Assembly (NCBI GenBank): GCA_003858485.1
Contig: RQYD01000011.1
Span: 62,001-126,000, forward strand
DNA from: Clostridiales bacterium COT073_COT-073
GTDB lineage: Bacteria > Bacillota > Clostridia > Lachnospirales > Vallitaleaceae
Direction of reading: 5' to 3'
DNA: 64,000 bases
The first letter of the stretch is position 1. The number at the start of each line of letters is the position of its first letter. The position numbers were made by a program, and so were the translations under genes. The notes under the pieces were generated by a model. It was not told where the DNA came from and made no database searches. It saw nothing but the letters and a program-made list of their open reading frames with translations. Positions 45,834-54,727 of this stretch are shown one piece after another.

Positions 45834-47591
45834 TTAACCTCCAATCTTCCAGTCAACCGATTTTTGGTATTCATCCCAAAGTTTTTTATATTGCCCGTTC
45901 CTCTCTATTAAATCCGTATGCTTGCCTTCTTCTACAATTTTCCCCTGATCAATAACCAGAATCTTATCCGCATCGGTTACTGTAGACAGTCTGTGGGCAA
46001 TCATCAGGGTTGTCTTGTTTTTTGACAACCTCTTAAAAGACTCCTGAATCAAATGTTCATTTTCAGGGTCGGTAAACGCTGTAGCTTCATCTAAAATGAT
46101 AATATCTGCATCTTTAAGAAACGCTCTTGCTATCGAAAGTCTTTGCGCTTCTCCGCCCGAAAAATAGATGCCTCTTGTTCCATAAACAGTATCCAGACCA
46201 TTTTCTAAACCATCGACTATCTCTTTAGAGCCTGAATTTATCAAAGCTCTCTCTATTTCTTCTTCTGTTGCATCGGGCTTTCCAATCAGAAGATTTTCTC
46301 TTACACTCATTTTAAATAGTTTGGAATTTTGAAAAACAAAGGCGATTTTTTTCATTAAAGCCTCTTTTTCAAAGTCCTTGATATTGATTCCGCCAATAAA
46401 AATTTCCCCTGAGGCAATATCATAAAATCTGGCGGCAAGCCTTGCTATCGTAGTTTTACCGCCACCTGACGAACCGACCAAAGCAACTCTTTCTCCCTTA
46501 TTTACTTTAAATGAAATATTATCTAAAACATTTTCATCGCCATAAGAAAAACTTACATTTTCAAACGCAAGCTCAACATCGGGGCTTGTTTTATCGCCAT
46601 AGATGAAATCATCAAATTCTAAGATATTTTCAATTTTATCTAAAGCAAGCTCCGCAAAATAGCTGAATTGTGTAATCGTCGCCGTTCTCATAATAAAAAT
46701 GGCAAATGCCGGTCCTATCAGAAAATAAATCACAGAATCGGCAACCACATTCGATAAGTCGCCATTCCATTTTATTAAAAGTAATGCTACCGGCACTAAA
46801 AAAAATGCCGTTGATGTGGAAACTGTTTCAAACCATGACATTTTATTCGTATAACTCATGGTAAGCTTCAGTACGTCATCTTTTATTTTTATGATTAAGG
46901 AATATAATTTATCAAAACTCTCGACACTTTGAGCAAATGTTTTAACAACGGGAATTCCTCTGACATATTCCACGGTCTGGGCAGACAGGTTTGAAAGTTC
47001 CGCATAATACTCATCCTTCATTTTTTTGCTCTCAGAGGTCATCATCGCCGACATCAATATCATGCCGATAATCATCGGTATCATACTGGCAAGCCCTAAT
47101 TTCCAATTGAACAGAAAGAAAAAAACAAGTAGCACTATTGGCGATATCATCGTCATCGCCATATCCGGAAGCTGATGCGCTAAAAAAGAATGAGTTTCCG
47201 AAGCTCCGGATACAATTATATTTCTTATCCTTCCGCTTTCTTTGTCATCAAAATATCCTAAAGGTTTATTCATGAGTTTTTTTACTGAAGTCTTGATGAT
47301 AGTATCTTCCACTTCAAATGCAAAAACATGGGATAAGACAAGACCAATAAGGTATATCAATAAACCCAGCCCAGCAAATGCCGATGCATAAATCGAATTT
47401 TCCCTTACATAGGCAAAATCTACCATTTCATTTAAAATTAAATTCTTTACAATCCTATGAATAAAAACCATAGGCATCAAGACCATAATACCTGAAACAG
47501 CGGACATAATCATGGCGATATAAAGCAAAATGCTTTTTTTGCCGCTATAAGGCATGAGTCTTTTTAGTATTGATTTTTTCTTATTTTTCAA
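45834..47591 (-). CDS. Exporter-fold ABC transporter, permease-ATPase fusion (first subunit)
   Basis: A 585-residue half transporter with six helices and an ATPase (Walker A GSSGGGKTT, signature FSGGEAQRL, Walker B IIILDEAT, H-loop IAHR). The start codon is TTG at 47591, preceded by AAGGAGG with a nine-base spacer. It is first in the operon exporter pair - S component - EcfT - EcfA and is divergent from the AraC-type gene. Confidence 0.9.
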   Translation of the reverse strand: MKNKKKSILKRLMPYSGKKSILLYIAMIMSAVSGIMVLMPMVFIHRIVKNLILNEMVDFAYVRENSIYASAFAGLGLLIYLIGLVLSHVFAFEVEDTIIKTSVKKLMNKPLGYFDDKESGRIRNIIVSGASETHSFLAHQLPDMAMTMISPIVLLVFFFLFNWKLGLASMIPMIIGMILMSAMMTSESKKMKDEYYAELSNLSAQTVEYVRGIPVVKTFAQSVESFDKLYSLIIKIKDDVLKLTMSYTNKMSWFETVSTSTAFFLVPVALLLIKWNGDLSNVVADSVIYFLIGPAFAIFIMRTATITQFSYFAELALDKIENILEFDDFIYGDKTSPDVELAFENVSFSYGDENVLDNISFKVNKGERVALVGSSGGGKTTIARLAARFYDIASGEIFIGGINIKDFEKEALMKKIAFVFQNSKLFKMSVRENLLIGKPDATEEEIERALINSGSKEIVDGLENGLDTVYGTRGIYFSGGEAQRLSIARAFLKDADIIILDEATAFTDPENEHLIQESFKRLSKNKTTLMIAHRLSTVTDADKILVIDQGKIVEEGKHTDLIERNGQYKKLWDEYQKSVDWKIGG

Positions 47592-47698
47592 TGAATCTTT
47601 CCTCCTTCTCTTTCCATCTAAAAAGATATAAAATATCCTGTTTAGACTAAGTATAGGAGCTTCCTTTGAAGTCCTTTTGAATATTCGCCAACTTTTTC

Positions 47699-47727
47699 TT
47701 GCTTTTATTATTTATTCATTATATAAT
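47699..47727 (+). promoter_or_regulatory. Promoter of the AraC-type gene
   Basis: TTGCTT (47699-47704), 17 bp, TATAAT (47722-47727). On the other strand, TATACT near 47650 may serve the transporter operon; an imperfect inverted repeat (AGGACTTC...GAAGCTCCT) lies in its upstream half. Confidence 0.6.
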
Positions 47728-47760
47728 AAATGAGAACTCCAATCAATTAGATGTGCTAAC

Positions 47761-47792
47761 AATGTCTATTCAGGATAATGTCTATTCGGGAT
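47761..47792. repeat. Tandem 16-bp direct repeat before the AraC-type gene
   Basis: AATGTCTATTCAGGAT (47761-47776) is followed at once by AATGTCTATTCGGGAT (47777-47792), 15 of 16 bases equal. It lies about 30-60 bases after the expected transcription start and just before the ribosome site; AraC proteins typically bind such direct repeats, so autorepression is plausible. Confidence 0.65.
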
Positions 47793-47815
47793 AAAATCAT
47801 AAAATGGAGGAATAC

Positions 47816-48763
47816 ATGGGTGATTTTTACAATTTTGTTAAAAACTTCTTTTCTACAAATGAATGTACAGGCAATACAAAATACTCCGCTATAGGGCATA
47901 CATTCTGCTTTAATACGGATGATGCGGAAGGTATCTATTGGTTTTATGAAGGCAAAAATTTTACCATTGATATTCATGATGTCTTTATAAAAAAAGAAAT
48001 TATCCACACCAGTTTTTCCGGTTTGGAGAATTTCTATTCCTTTTACTCATCTTATTTAATTACAGCCAATGGCGAATGTTTTAATCCTTATCAAAATCTT
48101 TCTTCTAACTCACTCTATGTTGTAAATACCAAAAATTCTAAAGATTATCGATTCATATTACACAAAAACTCTCCTTATTTAGGAGTCGGTATCAATTTCA
48201 ATCAATTCATGATTGATGAATGCCTATCCTCTTATAAAAACAAGGTTTGTAACTATGAAAATTTATTTTTTAATACCAACACTATTATAAACAAGCCCCT
48301 GGAAAGGGTTGCAAGAGATATCCTGAATTGTAAGATGATCTCTCCTGCCGCTGAAATATTTTTTGAGTCCAAGGCAAAAGAATGGTTGAGTATAACAATA
48401 GATGCATTTTTAAATAAGTACAGCAATCCCATAACTATCGCTGATGATAAAGCTTTGCAGATTGTTGCTGATTATATAGATGATCATTTTGCAACCTCCA
48501 TTTCACAAAAAACTTTAGAGAAAATATCCACTATGAGCGGTACAAAGCTAAAAAAATTATTTAAGCAAAAATATCAATGCACAATTACCGAATACACGCA
48601 AAGACGACGAATGAATATGGCAGAGATTCTCCTGCTCAATTCCTCTCTTAAGATTCAGGATATCGCTGAAGCTGTAGGATATTCTTCTCATAGCAAATTC
48701 AGTACTTGTTTCAAAAAATACAAAGGAATGTATCCCAAAGATATAAAAAAACATAACTCTTGA
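47816..48763 (+). CDS. AraC-family transcriptional regulator
   Basis: A 315-residue regulator. The C-terminal ~100 residues form the double helix-turn-helix (ISQKTLEKISTMSGTKLKKLFKQKYQ, then EILLLNSSLKIQDIAEAVGYSSHSKFSTCFKKYKGMYP). The N-terminal ~200 residues are an unspecific sensor domain somewhat like that of PchR/YbtA regulators of siderophore genes. GGAGG precedes the ATG at 47816; an in-frame ATG at 47804 overlaps that site. It probably controls the divergent transporter operon. Confidence 0.88.
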   Translation: MGDFYNFVKNFFSTNECTGNTKYSAIGHTFCFNTDDAEGIYWFYEGKNFTIDIHDVFIKKEIIHTSFSGLENFYSFYSSYLITANGECFNPYQNLSSNSLYVVNTKNSKDYRFILHKNSPYLGVGINFNQFMIDECLSSYKNKVCNYENLFFNTNTIINKPLERVARDILNCKMISPAAEIFFESKAKEWLSITIDAFLNKYSNPITIADDKALQIVADYIDDHFATSISQKTLEKISTMSGTKLKKLFKQKYQCTITEYTQRRRMNMAEILLLNSSLKIQDIAEAVGYSSHSKFSTCFKKYKGMYPKDIKKHNS

Positions 48764-48813
48764 AAAGCTTCTATTTCCGATCTCCGTGTGTTTTTTCTTG
48801 CTTTTTTATTTTT

Positions 48814-48842
48814 AAAGGGGCTATTTTGCAACAGCCCCTTTC
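48814..48842. terminator. Terminator between the AraC-type and DUF4097-like genes
   Basis: AAAGGGGCT (48814-48822) pairs with AGCCCCTTT (48833-48841 region) around a ten-base loop, followed by CCTTTTTATT. The convergent genes on both sides can share it. Confidence 0.8.
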
Positions 48843-48892
48843 CTTTTTATTCTTTATATTTAAATGTAATGAACAATTTTCATAGTTAATTT

Positions 48893-49921
48893 CTAATTGC
48901 CAATGATATTACCATTCGTTATAGATAAATCAACCTCATATTTTCCATCAGCAAATGTTTCCTGATAATCAACTCCCTTGACATCACTTAAAATAGCTTT
49001 GGTACCAAAGCCAATAGCTTTTCCATTGATGATCTTTAATGTTACTTTGGCATTCAGGTCAGAAACCAGATCGACAATAATATTACCATTGGTAAGGTCA
49101 GCCTTAAAATTATGATTTTGCAGCTGGTTAGCAATAATATTGCCATTGCTCATGGTTATGGCAATATCGCTTCTTTGATTAATCAAGACCACATTTCCAT
49201 TTATAATCTCAAATTTAAAGTTAGTCTGATCTTGATCCGGCACTAAAATATACAGAATACAACTGCCGCAATGTCTATTGGTTCTGCTTTTCTTTAATTC
49301 GCTGGCAGTGATATAGTAAGTTTCGTCTTTTACTTCTTTTCCAATCTCAATGGCATAGGAATTTCTTTGGTGTTGTGTGATATAAAATTCAAAATCACTG
49401 CCTGTGCTTGCTCCGACAACAACATTAAGATTATCCGCACTAAGGACCATGCTTTTGATTTGCCCGACCGGCTGTGTCCATTCCTCAATTAGTTGATTAT
49501 GGCCATCAATAATATTTTGTCTGGTAATATAACCATCTTTTATGCCAATTTCATTTAAAATTCTTGGATAAATCGCATCCATGATTCCTTGAAAATTATA
49601 ATCTGATTTCACAGCGTTATTGACTGCTTTTTCTATTTCATCTCCAATTTGGTTTAATTGTGATTCCCATCGGGAAGCGATATAATTCGAATTCCTATCA
49701 ATTGAGTCTTCTATGCTCTCACCAATGCTATCAACAATTGTGTCTAAAATAATATCACCAACCAATTCACCGGTTTCTGTCACCACCCGATGCCCTAAAC
49801 TTCTGTGCCAGCGGGTTTGGGCATCAATGATATCCACAAAATCAAAGACAAAAAAGGATATGATCGAGCCAAACATAGCGACAACTGCAACAATTAAAGT
49901 AACGCCTATAAACTTCTTCAT
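48893..49921 (-). CDS. Membrane-anchored DUF4097-like beta-helix protein
   Basis: A 342-residue protein with one N-terminal transmembrane segment (IGVTLIVAVVAMFGSIISFFVF). From residue ~155 on, repeated short beta strands (NGNVVLINQRSDIAITMSNG, NGNIIANQLQNHNFKADLTN, NGNIIVDLVSD) follow the NGN-x-hydrophobic rhythm of DUF4097/adhesin-like repeats. It is the last gene of the PspC/PadR/HAAS module and overlaps the HAAS gene by one base. The function is thought to be envelope-stress related, without a defined activity. Confidence 0.75.
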   Translation of the reverse strand: MKKFIGVTLIVAVVAMFGSIISFFVFDFVDIIDAQTRWHRSLGHRVVTETGELVGDIILDTIVDSIGESIEDSIDRNSNYIASRWESQLNQIGDEIEKAVNNAVKSDYNFQGIMDAIYPRILNEIGIKDGYITRQNIIDGHNQLIEEWTQPVGQIKSMVLSADNLNVVVGASTGSDFEFYITQHQRNSYAIEIGKEVKDETYYITASELKKSRTNRHCGSCILYILVPDQDQTNFKFEIINGNVVLINQRSDIAITMSNGNIIANQLQNHNFKADLTNGNIIVDLVSDLNAKVTLKIINGKAIGFGTKAILSDVKGVDYQETFADGKYEVDLSITNGNIIGN

Positions 49922-50571
49922 TATTGTCCCCTCCGTTTTGCCATTTTCCAGCGAATGGATAAGTATAAGTTTTTAATACCTCTCATACAAGCTCCTAGTA
50001 AAAGAAATGTCAAATATCCAATCAAAATGGACAGACAGATTAAAAATATGCCTAAAAACACTGAAGTCACCGGATGCAGATTGTATCCAAAAAATGTAAT
50101 ATACCGGCCAATTGGGAGAACCCAGCTTAATATACTGGCTACCCCTGATAAACCAAGAGCCAGAATGGTAGCCAGCAATGCCAGCATCACTCCGGTAAAT
50201 GCACCAAACAAAGCCAAAGTCACTCCAATCAATGGCGGAAACACGAAAATTCCACCAATAATCATCAATATAATTAGTAATGGGGAGGTTTGTCTGGAAG
50301 GCATTGGATTAGGAGCTGTTCCCATCTGCGGAGGCACCGATCCGCCATAATTTGAATTCATCTGCGGACGCGGTGGAATGTCATGGGCTAAGAATTCATC
50401 GGCAATATCCTTGGGGCTGCCAAGTTCAGCTGAAATTTCAGTTTCTGATTTACCATTTTCCATGCCGATCCGAAAATGTTCCTCATAATCAGCAATAATA
50501 TCATTGATAATATTTGCCGGATAACTTCGCAGATAATATCGTAATAAGTCTAAAAACTCACGCCTATACAT
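49921..50571 (-). CDS. HAAS-domain (DUF1700) membrane protein
   Basis: A 216-residue protein. Residues 1-65 form the HAAS helical domain ([21 protein letters not shown], then [19 protein letters not shown]). A proline-rich linker and four hydrophobic segments (residues ~95-200) follow. HAAS proteins are typically encoded beside PadR repressors, as here: the two genes overlap by eight bases. Confidence 0.88.
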   Translation of the reverse strand: MYRREFLDLLRYYLRSYPANIINDIIADYEEHFRIGMENGKSETEISAELGSPKDIADEFLAHDIPPRPQMNSNYGGSVPPQMGTAPNPMPSRQTSPLLIILMIIGGIFVFPPLIGVTLALFGAFTGVMLALLATILALGLSGVASILSWVLPIGRYITFFGYNLHPVTSVFLGIFLICLSILIGYLTFLLLGACMRGIKNLYLSIRWKMAKRRGQ

Positions 50572-50884
50572 TTATTTGCCTCCTCAAAATTTTATTCACT
50601 TGTTCGGAAAACTCCGTCCAATCTTTTAACTGTTCCTGATAATACTGATTCCCAGCACCGGTCAGACGATAATACTTTCTGGGTGGACCGGATTGTGATT
50701 CTTTTAAATAAGTTTCCACCAATCCATCATTACTGAATCTTCTCAATAAGGGATAAATGGTACCTTCCGACATATGAATATTTATCGAAATTGCTTCCAC
50801 CAGTTCATAGCCGTAAAAATCTTTTTCCGCCAAATAAGAAAGTACGCAGATCTCCAAAACCCCTTTTTTAAATTGCGTATTCAT
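50564..50884 (-). CDS. PadR-family transcriptional regulator
   Basis: A 106-residue winged-helix repressor ([27 protein letters not shown], then [21 protein letters not shown], ending with a short dimerisation helix). It probably controls the operon it sits in. The HAAS gene start overlaps its end, and the PspC-domain gene stands 14 bp upstream. Confidence 0.92.
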   Translation of the reverse strand: MNTQFKKGVLEICVLSYLAEKDFYGYELVEAISINIHMSEGTIYPLLRRFSNDGLVETYLKESQSGPPRKYYRLTGAGNQYYQEQLKDWTEFSEQVNKILRRQINV

Positions 50885-50898
50885 ATGTTTCCTTTCGT

Positions 50899-51396
50899 TT
50901 ATTGATCGATATCTTCCTGATAGTGACTTTCGGCTTCATAATACTTTTGTTGAGCCTGGCTTTCCGCTTGATATCCATTTCCATTATCTGATTTATAACT
51001 ATGCTCGGTTGAAGCAGCTGTCTGCTTCGGTCCTGCATGCGGATTTGCTGTTTGAAAGCCGTTACTGGATGCTTGATTGGCTGCATTAGTCTGACCATTT
51101 TGATAATTGCCTTGATAATTGCTGTAATAGCCGCTTTGTCCACCTGAATATGAATTTTGATTATAATAACTCCCTTGATTGGAATGATTGGGATCATTTG
51201 GATTATAGTACTCAACCGGCGGCAATGGCATAATGATTAAGGCCACAATGTAGGCAATTAAGCCAACAGAGGTAAACAAACATAATACCCAAAACAATCG
51301 GACAATGGTTGAATCGACATTTAAATATTCAGCCACTCCTCCGCAAACGCCGCCTAATACCTTATCTGTTTCGGAACGATATAATTTTTTTGGCAT
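50899..51396 (-). CDS. PspC-domain envelope protein with Asn/Tyr/Gln-rich tail
   Basis: A 165-residue protein. Residues 1-60 are a PspC domain ([23 protein letters not shown], then [29 protein letters not shown], a membrane helix). The remaining ~100 residues are low complexity, rich in N, Y, Q, S and G. First gene of the module; the ATG at 51396 is preceded by AAAGGA. Confidence 0.85.
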   Translation of the reverse strand: MPKKLYRSETDKVLGGVCGGVAEYLNVDSTIVRLFWVLCLFTSVGLIAYIVALIIMPLPPVEYYNPNDPNHSNQGSYYNQNSYSGGQSGYYSNYQGNYQNGQTNAANQASSNGFQTANPHAGPKQTAASTEHSYKSDNGNGYQAESQAQQKYYEAESHYQEDIDQ

Positions 51397-51495
51397 TTTC
51401 TTTTTTCCTTTCTTTTGGTCATGAATGTTGATCATCCATCTTTAATTCAAGAACCAAGCTAAAAATATTATTTGATATCTTTCTTTGCTTAATAC

Positions 51496-51528
51496 ATTAT
51501 ATCACACGCTACCTTTTAATGCAAGGTA
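51496..51528 (-). promoter_or_regulatory. Promoter of the PspC/PadR module with overlapping inverted repeat
   Basis: Minus-strand TTGCAT (51519-51524), 17 bp, TATAAT (51496-51501). The inverted repeat TACCTT-N7-AAGGTA (51510-51515 and 51523-51528) overlaps the -35 and is a candidate PadR operator. Confidence 0.65.
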
Positions 51529-51540
51529 CTGTTTATTAAA

Positions 51541-51571
51541 AAATAGTGAGAAAAGTTTTTCCCCACTATTT
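51541..51571 (-). terminator. Terminator after the soluble ABC-type ATPase gene
   Basis: On the minus strand AAATAGTG...CACTATTT (51541-51548 with 51564-51571) continues inward through GGGGAAAA/TTTTCTC-like pairs and is followed by TTTAATAAAC. It separates this cluster from the PspC promoter. Confidence 0.75.
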
Positions 51572-51583
51572 CCTTTCTCAATG

Positions 51584-52600
51584 CTATATGTCAAAATCCT
51601 GTAATTGATGACCATATCTCAGCTCTTCCCGTTTACTGAAAATCAGCTGATCCAGCTTCTGTAATTTCTGCAGTAAGGCCTTTTCGGCTATTGCTGTCTC
51701 CATTACTTTAGTAATTCCGCCATTAGCAATTATCACTCGTTTATCTGCCATCAACGCCAAAATCGGATCATGAGTAGCCATGAGCACAATTTTTTCCTGA
51801 CCGACCAAAAGCTCCAATGCCTTTTTTCTATCAATTCCGGCATTTTCAATCTCGTCAATCAAGACAATGGGTGATTCTGATAAAATCGCAGTATCGGCAA
51901 TCATCAATGCCCTTGACTGACCACCGGACAGGCTGGTAATTGGTGTTTCCATGTCGAATTTCTCACCGGCTAAGTGATTGGCCTGAGTAAAGATTTTTTG
52001 TGTAATTTCTTCAATATTTTCTGCCATCCGGCTAGCCGCATGCAGTTCAATAAATTCTCTGACTGTCAGATCCATCACAAAATTCATATTTTGTGACAAT
52101 TGTGCCACCAATTTATTGGCCGTAGAAAGTCTCCATTTTTTGTCAGCTGGCGCAGAATTAATTAATATGGTCCGCTTGGTTGGAGTATCCTGATCAGCTA
52201 TCCATTCGATATCAGCCAGCAACCTGCTTTTGCCTGAACCGGTCGGACCAACAATCGCTATGATTTCTCCCCGTTTAATTGTCAGCTCTGAAAATCCTTC
52301 TGCCTGGCCAGATTTATCAAAACCCGGTAATATTGTTAATTCTCTGATCTCATCCTTGGTTTGCAATCCTAAGAATTCAGACATAGTCAGAAAATATTCC
52401 CAAAAAGCCGTTTCCAGTCTGAGCGGATCAATTGCCCATTCTTCCTGTTCTTCTTCGCTGACATTGGTCAGCATTTGTGTAAAACTCTGTGCCGGCTGAA
52501 GCCTGTCAATTAAATGATTCTCTCTTAAAAACTCCTCCATAAAAGGATATTTGTCTAAAATTTCCGTCATTGTCAGATTCAGTAAATCCCATTGCTTCAT
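51584..52600 (-). CDS. Soluble ABC-type ATPase with extra N-terminal domain, no partner permease
   Basis: A 338-residue protein. The first ~90 residues (TMTEILDKYPFMEEFLRENHL...) resemble a DUF1858-like small helical domain. The ABC ATPase follows: Walker A GPTGSGKSRLL, signature SLSGGQSRALM, Walker B PIVLIDEIENAG, H-loop MATHDP, then a C-terminal helical tail. No membrane protein is encoded in the cluster. With the GTPase and the substrate-binding-like protein upstream it may load or move a metal or cofactor in the cytoplasm; that is inference. GGGAGA precedes the start. Confidence 0.8.
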   Translation of the reverse strand: MKQWDLLNLTMTEILDKYPFMEEFLRENHLIDRLQPAQSFTQMLTNVSEEEQEEWAIDPLRLETAFWEYFLTMSEFLGLQTKDEIRELTILPGFDKSGQAEGFSELTIKRGEIIAIVGPTGSGKSRLLADIEWIADQDTPTKRTILINSAPADKKWRLSTANKLVAQLSQNMNFVMDLTVREFIELHAASRMAENIEEITQKIFTQANHLAGEKFDMETPITSLSGGQSRALMIADTAILSESPIVLIDEIENAGIDRKKALELLVGQEKIVLMATHDPILALMADKRVIIANGGITKVMETAIAEKALLQKLQKLDQLIFSKREELRYGHQLQDFDI

Positions 52601-52638
52601 ATATCTTCTCCCATTTTAAAATTATACTATTTCAACCA

Positions 52639-53337
52639 TTACGCTTCTTCCTGTAAATTGATCTTCCGAACATTTCCCAGTTGATAATCCTGTCCGATTC
52701 TCCGTTCACCAAGGCAATAGGAACACAAAGCTGATGGCATTGAAAAACGCAATTTTTTTCCGGTCAGTGTATCAATTTCATTTTTATCATCATAGAGCAG
52801 TCGGCTTAACTCATAGGCACCTTGACCGGTTAGTCCATTAATATTCATGGTAATTGCCCTTGGATTAACCGAACGTACTCTGGAAGCAAATACTTCACGT
52901 TCTGCCTGTGATACAATATCTCCTTTGGTAATTACCACAATATCGGCTGATTTTAACATCGGACCAATCTTTTTCGGCGTATTAATACCGCTTAAATTAT
53001 CAATCACACAAATTGCCAGAATATCTTCAATGTAAGGAGAGCATCGATTGCAAAGACCGGCACTTTCACTGATCAACACATCTGCCTGAATGGATAATCC
53101 CCACTGTACCACTTCTTCAATATTGGCAACAAAATAATGATCCGGGCAAAGCCCTCCGGATAAGCCCTTTTTGACCGGAATTTCATATTTGGCATAGAGT
53201 TCATCATCATCTGTATATAAACAGTCAAATTTTACTACTCCGACTTTTAAATTTCTATCTTTAAGGGCCATGATCGTCTTTAAGATCACCGATGTCTTAC
53301 CTGAGGACGGCGGCCCGGAAAATGTAATTAAATTCAT
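52639..53337 (-). CDS. Cysteine-rich CobW/HypB/UreG-like GTPase
   Basis: A 232-residue G3E-type GTPase: P-loop FSGPPSSGKTSVIL at the N-terminus, ESAGLCNRCSP (switch region with two cysteines), KSADIVVITKGD near 140. Cysteines in GGLCPDH, GLCNRCSP and the C-terminal LCSYCLGERRIGQDY suggest a bound metal or iron-sulfur cluster. Family members insert nickel, cobalt or zinc cofactors into enzymes. AAGGAGG precedes the start; the ATPase gene follows 38 bp later. Confidence 0.82.
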   Translation of the reverse strand: MNLITFSGPPSSGKTSVILKTIMALKDRNLKVGVVKFDCLYTDDDELYAKYEIPVKKGLSGGLCPDHYFVANIEEVVQWGLSIQADVLISESAGLCNRCSPYIEDILAICVIDNLSGINTPKKIGPMLKSADIVVITKGDIVSQAEREVFASRVRSVNPRAITMNINGLTGQGAYELSRLLYDDKNEIDTLTGKKLRFSMPSALCSYCLGERRIGQDYQLGNVRKINLQEEA

Positions 53338-53408
53338 GATTCCTCCTTATAAATACTGGTCACTGCCCCTTTTTGCAGCTTACCACGCCTTGTTTTCAAG
53401 GCACATGT

Positions 53409-54605
53409 TTATGCTTGGTACATTTCAAAGAGTCTGGTATTTTCTTTAATCAGGGTACCAATATCCTGCTGATGGATCATATCCCAACCAGCCCAGAGAA
53501 ATTTACTGCCCGCCGGAAGCATATTGTCAACTTGAGGGTGGACAGCTGGAAATCGTCCCTGGTGAGACATAATACGGCCAATCTCTGGTCCGGCAAAGAA
53601 ATCAACCAGCGGCTGCAATTCCTTTTTCTTATCCTTTTTGGAAAGCATAAAAATCGGTGAAATAATCGCCCCTTCTTGTGGCCACACTACCGTCATTGGC
53701 TTTCTGGCCATTTTGCTGAAAAAATACGGCATAATGGTGATCGCCGGTTTATCCTGTTTCCGATAAGAATGTACCATTTCAGATGGATGGAGTGCTTTAT
53801 GAAATGATCTGGCTAAACGCTTTATTCCGTCTGTCCCAAATATTTTATAAATGGTAATTAAAATCGCATTAAATAAATCAAAATCCCCTACCGGTAAACT
53901 AACACTGTTTTCCCAAGCCGGACTTAGTATTTCTTCCCATGAAGTTGGCATGGTACGGCCATTCAGTTCATTTTCATTAACCAGGAAGACTGCCGGTACC
54001 ACACCCAAAATTGAATAAATTCCATCTGGATCCTTTAAATCAATGCTTTCATTTTTAAAGTCAGAATTATATTCGGTAATTCCGGTATAATCTTCAAAAA
54101 TATTCTGATTCCGGAATTTGCCAATTAAATCCTTGTCAAAAAAAAGCTCAAAGCCAGCCGACAAAAACAGATCGGGAATGGCATCCGCATTTTCCGCTGT
54201 TCTGACGCTGTCAGCCAGCCAGGAAAGGCCCATTGAGGCAGCTTGCAGTTCAATTGCCATTTGGCTGCAATCATGATTTGTTTTAAATTCCTCCATCTTT
54301 TCCAGCATAGGTATGCGCACCGGGCAAGGTAATACACCTTTGATCTGAATTGGCTTAGCAGTTTCCTCATCCCCTTTTTTCAGAGTAATATCCGCATTAT
54401 CAAACAGCATATAATCATTTAATTCTTTTAAAAAAATATCCTGATTAATTTTTTTGGCTTGCAGAGCCATGGCCAAAGTCAATTTTTTGCCAACACTCTC
54501 CAGCATTGCCGAATCTTCTTTAATGATCTGACGGGCATATAAAAAATCAGCCATGCTTTTGTTTTCATTTACTAATGTATAAAGGTTTTTATTTAAAATA
54601 TTCAT
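53409..54605 (-). CDS. Substrate-binding-protein-like protein without signal peptide
   Basis: A 398-residue protein resembling Fe3+-type ABC binding proteins (PDLFLSAGFELFFDKDLIGKF, LGVVPAVFLVNENELNGRTM, PTSWEEILSPAWENSVSLPV, EGAIISPIFMLSKKDKK). It has an extra N-terminal ~75-residue helical region. The start at 54605 follows AAGGAG. It lacks a signal peptide and lipobox, so it should be cytoplasmic. A longer frame to 54725 would add a hydrophobic stretch, but that stretch is the translated terminator hairpin of the crp gene. Transition to the GTPase gene is 71 bp. Confidence 0.75.
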   Translation of the reverse strand: MNILNKNLYTLVNENKSMADFLYARQIIKEDSAMLESVGKKLTLAMALQAKKINQDIFLKELNDYMLFDNADITLKKGDEETAKPIQIKGVLPCPVRIPMLEKMEEFKTNHDCSQMAIELQAASMGLSWLADSVRTAENADAIPDLFLSAGFELFFDKDLIGKFRNQNIFEDYTGITEYNSDFKNESIDLKDPDGIYSILGVVPAVFLVNENELNGRTMPTSWEEILSPAWENSVSLPVGDFDLFNAILITIYKIFGTDGIKRLARSFHKALHPSEMVHSYRKQDKPAITIMPYFFSKMARKPMTVVWPQEGAIISPIFMLSKKDKKKELQPLVDFFAGPEIGRIMSHQGRFPAVHPQVDNMLPAGSKFLWAGWDMIHQQDIGTLIKENTRLFEMYQA

Positions 54606-54682
54606 ATCTGCTCCTTGCATCAATTTCAGCTTCTTTGGATTCTGTTTCCTTCTGTGATCGAAGTATAACATAAATAAGCACA

Positions 54683-54710
54683 AAAAAATGTAGCCATAGC
54701 TACATTTTTT
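54683..54710 (-). terminator. Terminator after the Crp/Fnr gene
   Basis: Perfect 12-bp arms AAAAAATGTAGC (54683-54694) and GCTACATTTTTT (54699-54710) with a four-base loop, followed on the minus strand by TTGTGC. Partial read-through or a separate promoter (a TATACT lies near 54665) would express the next gene. Confidence 0.75.
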
Positions 54711-54727
54711 GAAAATCATTCTCATTT

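Noticed and set aside
54606-54725. Hydrophobic N-terminal extension that would give the binding-like protein a signal anchor
   Set aside because: It translates the terminator hairpin of the upstream gene; AAGGAG before the ATG at 54605 marks the real start.
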